DNA of 64,000 nucleotides from Plectrocnemia conspersa (Eukaryota; Arthropoda; Insecta; Trichoptera; Polycentropodidae): NCBI GenBank assembly GCA_009617715.1, contig VTFK01000144.1, forward strand, positions 558,001 to 622,000, in the 5' to 3' direction. Below, in pieces: positions 57,186 through 64,000 of the stretch. The notes under the pieces are model-generated. The model was not told the DNA's origin and searched no databases. It worked only from the letters and a program-made list of their open reading frames with translations. A program made the position numbers and the translations under genes. The stretch's first letter is position 1; each line of letters begins with the position of its first letter.

Positions 57186-58707
57186 ATTTATATAAACAGA
57201 GAAATTTTCCTCTTGTCCGTATATGTCAAGAGGCAGAAATTCAGACATTTTAGATGGATATTTAAATTTAGTGTTATTATGAGAAATTCAGACAAAGCTC
57301 TCCTAAACACAATAGGGAGTAAACCATAATTTTGATAGAACGTTGCAATTATTGATTCATGTTCACTCGAGCATTTAGCTGAAACAACGCTTTGAATGGA
57401 AGTGACGGATATCCTCAGTTGTATTATCATATTTATACAATTGAAGTTTTAATACAGGCTGGGTCTAAAAATATATTTTTAACACTGTTAACAAATATGC
57501 AATGGCATACTCTATTAATTGATTTATTTTTAAATGCACAATAATCACAAGGATAATCTTACTTTTGAAAAATTATAGAATTCTTGGAATACATGTTTTT
57601 CTTGAGTAATGATTTTAGTTGTAATTTGTGTTCCTCAATTTTAAAGAATTTTCGAGGAATTAGTACATATGAAAAAATAGCATACAGTATATATTTAGTA
57701 TTTTATCATATGTATATATTTTTATGAATGGAATTTTTTTACTGATTTCATTTACAATTTTTGACAATATTTTTGCATAAAAAAATATTATAAATAAACG
57801 CAAAGAATGATAAGACATATACTATAGCATACGAGCTTTTAATTATTACATTATTATTATTAGAAATTTAAAAAAAATTGTCTAAAATATTAAATTCTTG
57901 TTTACTTAACGATCACTTTCCATAACATAGTATTATGCAGAAAATTATAACATTGTATGATTTATACTATTTAATGTTTTCTTGCAAATGCTATAGATTT
58001 CATTTAATTGGTGAACTTAATAGTAAATATAACCATTCTTCAATAACTGATTCTTGCATTATTATATTTTTTTTAAATATAAAATGTTCAAGAAATTAAA
58101 GAAAAGGTTTTGATAACCGTTTCGTATCATTGGGGTCGGTCATAAAACTTATATTGTCAAACAATGTTTTCGGAGTGTTAACTGAAAATCCCTATCACTT
58201 TTTTTACTACCTGCTCTGAATGTATCTGTGAATCTAGCGGATTTAAAACTATTACTTATTTTAAAAATTCAAATAGTTATTGACGATCTGAGAAAATTTG
58301 TATAAATTAAAATTTTAGCTTAATTTTTTGAGAAACTTTAAATTTTCTTGACACATGAAAAATAAATTTTGCAATTTTGTATTTAAAAAATCTTTTTATG
58401 CTTAACTGTAATATATATTTTTATATAGTACATCCAGTCGAGCTTAGGATTTTAGGAAAAATATTTAGAAGGAATGATTTTGCAAAACTACCGGGACTTT
58501 AAATGTATCTAGATATTTTATTTTAACATTTGTAAATAATTAAAATTAACAGTTATGCTGAGTATATGTTAAACCCATATAAAGCTTAATTATGTGTTTT
58601 ATAATAATTTTTAAAGTAAAAGTTTTGTTTCAGGTATACAATTTTTTTAGTTTTGACTTTTTGTTGTAATTATTGTTTAAGATAGGTGCTTTTTTGTTGG
58701 TTTTAGT
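57186..58707. other. AT-rich intronic sequence without assigned features
   Basis: About 1.5 kb with no supportable gene, terminus or repeat. Confidence 0.45.
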
Positions 58708-58960
58708 CAGTGGCGTAGCTATGGGGGGACGGGCCGCCCCGGGCGGCACTTGCTTGGGGGCGGCATATTCGCGATGGGATCGTCTAGTGTGTTTCTTAAC
58801 CCTGAATTCACTTAAACATATATAAATCCACGAATAACAAGAGCTCAATAATAACCAATTTATTATTTTAAGAAATTTTATGACCCTGCAAAAAAATGTA
58901 TGGGGGGGGGCAATTTTTTGGATCGCCCTGGGCGGCACATACCCTAGAATAAAAATTCCG
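58708..58960 (+). mobile_element. hAT-type MITE, family M copy 2 (right end lost)
   Basis: Matches 54483-54740 from CAGTGGCGTAGCTATGG through GGGCCGCCCCGGGCGGCACT to GGATCGCCCTGGGCGGCACA. It lacks the terminal GCTACGCCACTG, so no target duplication can be matched. A 126-codon minus-strand frame that runs through it is an artefact of the element. Confidence 0.8.
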
Positions 58961-60060
58961 CTCGATAATATCTTATATTTTTGTACACAATTATATTTTT
59001 TTGTTAACATATGCTTTATTGTTATTATATTTTAGCAAATAACAGTTATTTCAATTTTGGCTTCATATTGTAGTTATGATCTTTAAAGTAGAAAAGATTT
59101 GGCTAGCATATGCCATTCTTGTATTAATTAACATTAAGTTATTTATTTATTTTGCTCAAAAATAGCATTATTATTTCACTGTAATTAAATGTTTAATAAA
59201 TTATTTTTCGCGTTATAGCAAATAAATAAAAAATAAAGTATAACTCAATTATTGGAATAATTGTTATAAAAATGCTTTCAAGTAAAATGATACTCTAAAA
59301 ATTATATTATTGACTTCTTTAATTAAAAATATATAGAAACAGGGTTTTATTTTGAAAATAGTATAAAAATCAGTTTAATTCAGAAAATTTTATTTTGATA
59401 CAATTTTCCTTTCTCTAAATTATAATTATATAAGTATACATAATCTATAGCTTGTATCTTTTTTTAATGATAAAATAAATATTTCATATGTATTTTATTA
59501 TAATTATATTGTTATTCTAATAATACATCGATTTTTAAATATAAAATTAAGTATCATAATATTTTTTTATTTCTTACTAAAAATAAAATCCGTTTCTTAA
59601 ATTGAACAACCTTATTTTCAATTAATTTACAGCCCCAAAAAATAATTTAAATCAAATGAAAAATGTATTTTAATGGATTAATTTCAAGACTGAGTGCCTC
59701 TTTGTTCCTGCCACTAGGGGAGCTCCCTTAGAGATCAAAAATAATCTGAACGTTGTTCGTATCATTAAAATATGAAGGCAACCTTTTTATATAGGAACCT
59801 TTTCTTTAAAGCTCCCGAAAATAATGTTTATTGAGTTGTAACGTTTTTTTTATACATATGTATATGATATTTTCTTTGATCTAAAGTTGTTCATTAGATT
59901 GTCTAGTTTGATTTGAATTTATCATTTAAAAGTTTATGCGCTTGATTAGGAAAATTTAGGAAAATCTAAATCACAAAGGCCCATATGTGTTTCATTGGTT
60001 ATTGCAGCAATAGTGCGATATGTACTTATTATCACAGAAATTTGTTTATCTTGCGTATTT
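58961..60060. other. AT-rich intronic sequence without assigned features
   Basis: Very AT-rich. The only contrast is CTGCCACTAGGGGAGCTCCC near 59708, which is CTCF-like in composition (CCACTAGGGG). This was noticed by eye, not scored. No gene is seen. Confidence 0.4.
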
Positions 60061-60700
60061 ATTATGTCAAGAGTACTAAATTTACGACAAGCCGATCGTT
60101 CAACCTCAAGACAATAGTCTCAGGCGAGATCGAAACTTTATCGACCGTATAGATAAATAAAATAATAGACACGCCAAACAATGGACAGGGGGTCCTGCGT
60201 AGACGGCCCACCGGAAAGTTTGCGAAGGTCGGGCCCATTAACATCTCGTCCCCCGAACATCGGAATTGAATAATGGAAACGTCGACGAGGAGACGACGGA
60301 CGGGAAGTCGGGCCGTAAAAGGGCGGCAAATGTGAGCGCCATTCTTCGAGGGCGTTCTCCAAATTTGAATTTATATCCCACCTGTCCCACCCCCGAAGGG
60401 AACACCTGTTCCACGACGCCGCGGGCTTCCCTGTCCCACTACATACCAGCGCTCTCCCCGCCGCCTCTTTTGGTTCCCGGCGAATTCGATTTTCTCCCTT
60501 TGGGTCAACTTTATGTAACGTCTTATGGCGTGCGAAAATAATATGTGTAATGGGCGAAGGGAAACATTGCCTTGTGTCCATTTTCTGGGTGTCCCAGGAC
60601 GAAAATAGAATGGATATACATGTAACGTAAAAACGCCCTGATGCGGCGTGGATAAATATAATATCCAGAGAGTCAACATTACGAGGATGTGGCATATTTA
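60061..60700. promoter_or_regulatory. Largest GC-rich non-repetitive island of the intron
   Basis: A sharply bounded GC-rich block of about 640 bp, with GGCGTTCTCC, CCCACCTGTCCCACCCCCGA and ACGACGCCGCGGGCTTCCCT phrases. It contains the longest frame of the window (185 codons, minus, 60138-60695) plus three overlapping shorter ones on both strands. None shows a signal peptide, domain or splice-compatible structure, and mutual overlap suggests composition as the cause. A conserved regulatory island or an antisense/alternative promoter is more likely than a protein, but a coding exon is not excluded. Confidence 0.4.
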
Positions 60701-61054
60701 TTCATATGTACATAATATTGGGTTAGATGGCTTGGTCACATTAGTATTTTTTTATAAAATTACCCGAATCATATTATAATTAATGGAATACATACTGACC
60801 AAGATTAGTTTCCGGCAGTGTAATATAATAATATTAAAACATTTAGTGTTTTTCCCGCTGCTTCTACGAGATCACACTGATGCGGCGTCAAAGTTACGAG
60901 AAAAAAATAAATTTAAAACCCATATACTCATAAATAATTAAAATTCACTATCTTTTTGATCTCTCTTTATAGAAGTTATGCACATGGACTATTAAATTGT
61001 AGATGTGAAGCAGTATATTGCCAATCGCACTAATGTGCATTAGTTATGCGTATA

Positions 61055-61901
61055 GAGTACGCTCGGGATAAGGATGCCGGTTTGTTATTGTGTGCGTGTA
61101 CATGTATATGAGAGGGAGAAGCGATGTAGCGTGTACTTCGTTGTCTCGCTTTCTCTTTTAAGGACAGTCGCTGATTCGTCAACGCTGGTATTCGTCATTA
61201 AAGTGCAGTGTGGCACAGAAGTTCGATCTTCTCTAGTGATTTATTTTAAATAATTTTGTGTTGATATTAGTTTAATCCAGACATGCCCACTGTCCCATGG
61301 GTAGGTCACTAAACTCGTGCCACTGTTTTTTATTTATAAATGAAATTTTAAGAGAACAAAATTTCTTGGGCATATCTGGGTTAATTGATATAAAGGCTTC
61401 AAATATACACTGTAAGTTATTCGTTCTCTTACCCGTGGATTAAAATATTTTAATTATTTTTCCATTAATCCGTACGTTGTTGGTTTTTTTACACTATTCT
61501 CTGTCGTGCTTAAAAAAGTTATTATTCTTATCGTTGCGCCAATGATAATTTTTTAATTTATAGAGTCGTCGAGCCATTAAACAATCTGCGAATAATTTCT
61601 TTCCGCATTTTATCTTTTTGCTTTTGAAGAATAGCTAAAGACTTCATTATTTTTTTGACTAGTGAAAGATTTTGAATTTTGCAAATATTGAAGTAGTGAC
61701 AGCAATGTCTGGTTTCTTGATTATATAATATATTTTTAATTGTCCGTTGAAATTTCCAACTTAGCTCAGATGTATGTATGTTAAATAAACATATATTTTC
61801 TTTTAAAATAAAAAAAAAAAAAATATTCTGAGCGAAATTGTTTTGAGCCACACAGTTCACGCACACAATAACAAACCGGAATCCTTATCCCGAGCGTACT
61901 C
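61055..61901. mobile_element. TA-flanked TIR element with 44-bp inverted ends
   Basis: An 847-bp element. The left end GAGTACGCTCGGGATAAGGA continues TGCCGGTTTGTTATTGTGTGCGTG. The right end in reverse complement is the same with one change (ATTCCGG for ATGCCGG). TA flanks both sides (61053-61054, 61902-61903). The TA duplication places it with Tc1/mariner-related elements. The near-perfect ends suggest recent activity compared with the other elements here. A 102-codon minus-strand frame (61558-61866), Lys/Ile-rich, is the only coding candidate and has no transposase motif I can see. Confidence 0.8.
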
Positions 61902-61984
61902 TACTCTCAAAAAGATCTATAAAGACGGATATAATATTTAAAGTCAACAAAATATCACACGAATATGCATTAGAAATTAAGGAA

Positions 61985-62415
61985 ACACTAAAATCTCTTT
62001 GTAACGAATACAAAAAAAACGAAATTTCCAGTATAACGAATCTTCAATTTGTCCCTGAAAAACAGTCATACAAAATGTTTTCATTGTAACGAAGACTGAT
62101 CTCAGTATAACGAAATATTTTGTTCCGAATTTAAATATAACGTTACAACTTGACACAATATTTCTCAGAATTCAGTTCATCCTTGAGTTGGCGGATGCCA
62201 AATTTCGCCGACCCTCAAACGTTTTTTATGAAACATTTTGTGTTCATTACAGTATCCTTTAAAATAGACAAAAATAGATCTGTCATTCTTTTAAGAGATT
62301 ATTTTAATGCTGTAGTAATATGTTTTTTAAAAAAATATCTTCTTTCTTACATTCGATATAACGATTTTTTTCTTAAATCGCGCGAGTTTCGTTATACTGA
62401 GATTTCATTGCATAA
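61985..62415. mobile_element. Possible pogo-type TIR fragment (TAACGAA repeats)
   Basis: GTATAACGAA or its variants occur near 62000, 62030, 62075 and 62108, and in reverse near 62355 and 62390 (TTTCGTTATACTGAGATTTC). The opposed orientation at the two sides resembles pogo/Tigger subterminal repeats. A clear terminus or TA duplication could not be fixed. A 126-codon plus-strand frame (62150-62530) overlaps the right side and is Phe/Ser/Tyr-rich without motif. Confidence 0.4.
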
Positions 62416-62689
62416 ACTTTTTCAAAACAGCATTTTCATTTATTATTTTAACTCTTACTTTGAATCATACATGCCATTAATTGGGCACGTAAATGTGTCA
62501 TTTAAGTCTTGTATTCACGGCGTCATTTGACCCCTTGAATTCTGCCAAAAATATCTATGTCATTTAATGAATTTGATTGAAATCAGAATATTAAAAAAAC
62601 GATCATTTGCTTCCCCCCTAGAAAAATTACATTCTTGATTCTAAACCATAAAAAACTATCTATATGACATATATCAGTTAAATCATATT

Positions 62690-63640
62690 ATAATACATTT
62701 GCACGGTAGATATATATTTTTACCAGTAAAAATATAATTTATCTGGAATATGCTAGTAAAATTATATAATTTCAACTTTTCCACATGAAGTAATAGTATG
62801 TATATACATTTACATGCGATGTATAAATGTTACAGTGAATGTGTATTTTTCAGTGAAATTATATTTTTAGCAGTGAAGTTAAAATGCATCTTCACCAAAT
62901 TATATTTTATATTATATTTTCTACTGATTAGGGCTAGTGAAATTATATGCTTAATTTGACAGTTGCAAAACGTACATTTGCTGTTAGAACCTAAACTTAT
63001 TTCACATAAATTAACCAAACCCAACTTAACTTAATGAATATTCTAAAACTCATTATAGTTTTAGAACTTTCATTAGGTCGAATCAAAAATACAAACTAAG
63101 CCAACTCAATTTTCAGAGAAAAATACGCAGAAGAATTATAAGCAAACGTCACATCTCGCATATTGCTCTACATTTTTTTTGCACTTCAATATTAAACTAT
63201 GTTTTAGAAATATTATAGCTAATTTTTGATTTAAGAATATTGGTCAAAATATATTCAAATCAAATTTTGGTTAATAGGAGGGCGCAAAAACAATGATCAC
63301 TTCTCATAAGTCAAAAATTCACGCCAAAAGCAATAAAATCGTGTCGGCGCCGTCGCGGTAACGAGCGTTCGGTAACGAGCGACGGCGATGGCACGATTTT
63401 ATTGCTTTTGACGTGGATTTTTGACTTATGAGAAGAGATAATTGTTTTTTGCGCTCTTCTATTAGGCAAAATTTGGTTTAAATGAGCTTTATTCGATTCC
63501 CACTCTAAAACACTTGATAATCGAGCGTTTTTACCGCGATGTCACGATTTTATTGCTTTTGACTTGGACTGAAAATTCATTATATGACAACACTGAGCAG
63601 CAATGAAAACACGTTAAATTAAAATGTAAATATATTTTAC
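62690..63640 (+). mobile_element. Foldback-type element family F, copy B
   Basis: Colinear with copy A at 14611-15600. It has palindromic TTTTTACCAGTAAAAATATA phrases, then TGACAGTTGCAAAACGTACA, TATAGTTTTAGAAC, and a large palindrome at about 63285-63450 whose arms share CAAAAGCAATAAAATCGTG and its complement. Last is the half-hairpin CTTGATAATCGAGCGTTTTT. The GC-rich core of the palindrome differs from copy A (GTAACGAGCGTTCGGTAACG, a short direct repeat), so the cores evolve independently while the arms keep pairing. Confidence 0.7.
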
Positions 63641-64000
63641 AGTTGGTGTTTTCTTTTCAAGTTTTGATATTGCATATTAGTTTCTTGTCTTTAATAATAT
63701 TAACAACTTGAAATTATTTTGTCTGATCATTGAGGAGATACTTATGTTTTACCACAACAAAAAATCAGTAGTCCTTAAAAGTTTGTTCATTAAAAAAAAT
63801 ATCTTGCCACTGGTCCTAAGAATAAGAAAATTCGCTATGAAAAATTATGTTTTAGTTAGTTTTTTTTAATATTGTATATAATAGCTGAAAAATTAAGTAC
63901 ATACTATATTGTAGCTGGTTTCTTAAATTCAATTACGAAATCAATTTTATTTTCTGTTTATGTTTATGATATATTATATGTATGTTCAGCGTAAAAATTA
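63641..64000. other. AT-rich sequence to window end
   Basis: No features recognised. Confidence 0.5.

Larger units (their letters stand above)
23675..64000 (+). other. Probable long first coding intron of the signal-peptide gene
   Basis: Starts with the donor GTGAGT. No downstream exon with a phase-1 acceptor and a recognisable domain is seen before the window ends. The interior is packed with decayed transposons of many families, listed separately, separated by AT-rich DNA and a handful of GC-richer non-repetitive islands. It is also possible that the gene ends earlier with a short unrecognised exon, or that part of this stretch is intergenic. Confidence 0.45.

Noticed and set aside
58630..59010. 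126-codon minus-strand frame
   Set aside because: Runs through MITE family M copy 2 and flanking AT-rich DNA. A by-product of the transposon.

Overview
The window looks like nuclear DNA from an insect, most likely a moth or butterfly. It is strongly AT-rich, full of decayed DNA transposons and non-LTR/LTR retrotransposon fragments, and contains the start of one gene whose first coding exon ends at a textbook GTGAGT donor. The insect assignment rests on the transposon mix and general base composition. The order Lepidoptera is an inference, not proven. I see no bacterial, organellar or CRISPR features and no tRNA or rRNA gene I can support.

Layout. (1) 1-10,972: two diverged copies of a large segment, each carrying the same ZBED/SCAND3-type hAT transposon (copy 1 enters from the left edge; copy 2 is 4,825-6,330) with the same right flank. 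The second copy holds about 2 kb absent from the first. (2) 10,973-21,100: mostly AT-rich sequence with a 49-codon candidate small ORF, a GC-rich TTCGGC-repeat island, a large foldback-type element, a jockey-like reverse transcriptase relic and a dispersed repeat family that may once have been coding. (3) 21,115-23,674: the 5' end of a plus-strand gene, with a GC-rich putative promoter/5' UTR exon ending in a GTAAGT donor, an intron, then an exon with a Kozak-like ATG at 23,620 that encodes a secretory signal peptide and ends in phase 1. (4) 23,675-64,000: apparently the long first coding intron of that gene. It holds many transposons with readable ends: a TWA-flanked (PIF/Harbinger-like) family in three copies, a 9-bp-TSD Mutator-like element, a pogo-like element, Tigger/Jerky and Tc1 transposase relics, a hAT MITE with 8-bp TSD, a piggyBac-like MITE with TTAA, a TA-flanked element with 44-bp inverted ends, two related LTRs, an RTE-type reverse transcriptase relic and a 250-290 bp satellite. 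Between them lie several GC-richer non-repetitive islands rich in transcription-factor-like motifs, which are candidate intronic enhancers.

Only one gene is convincingly present, and only its first coding exon (18 codons plus one base). The rest of its exons should lie beyond position 64,000. All other long ORFs are either transposon remains or chance frames in GC-rich islands. All calls are made by eye; alignments, conservation and expression could not be computed.
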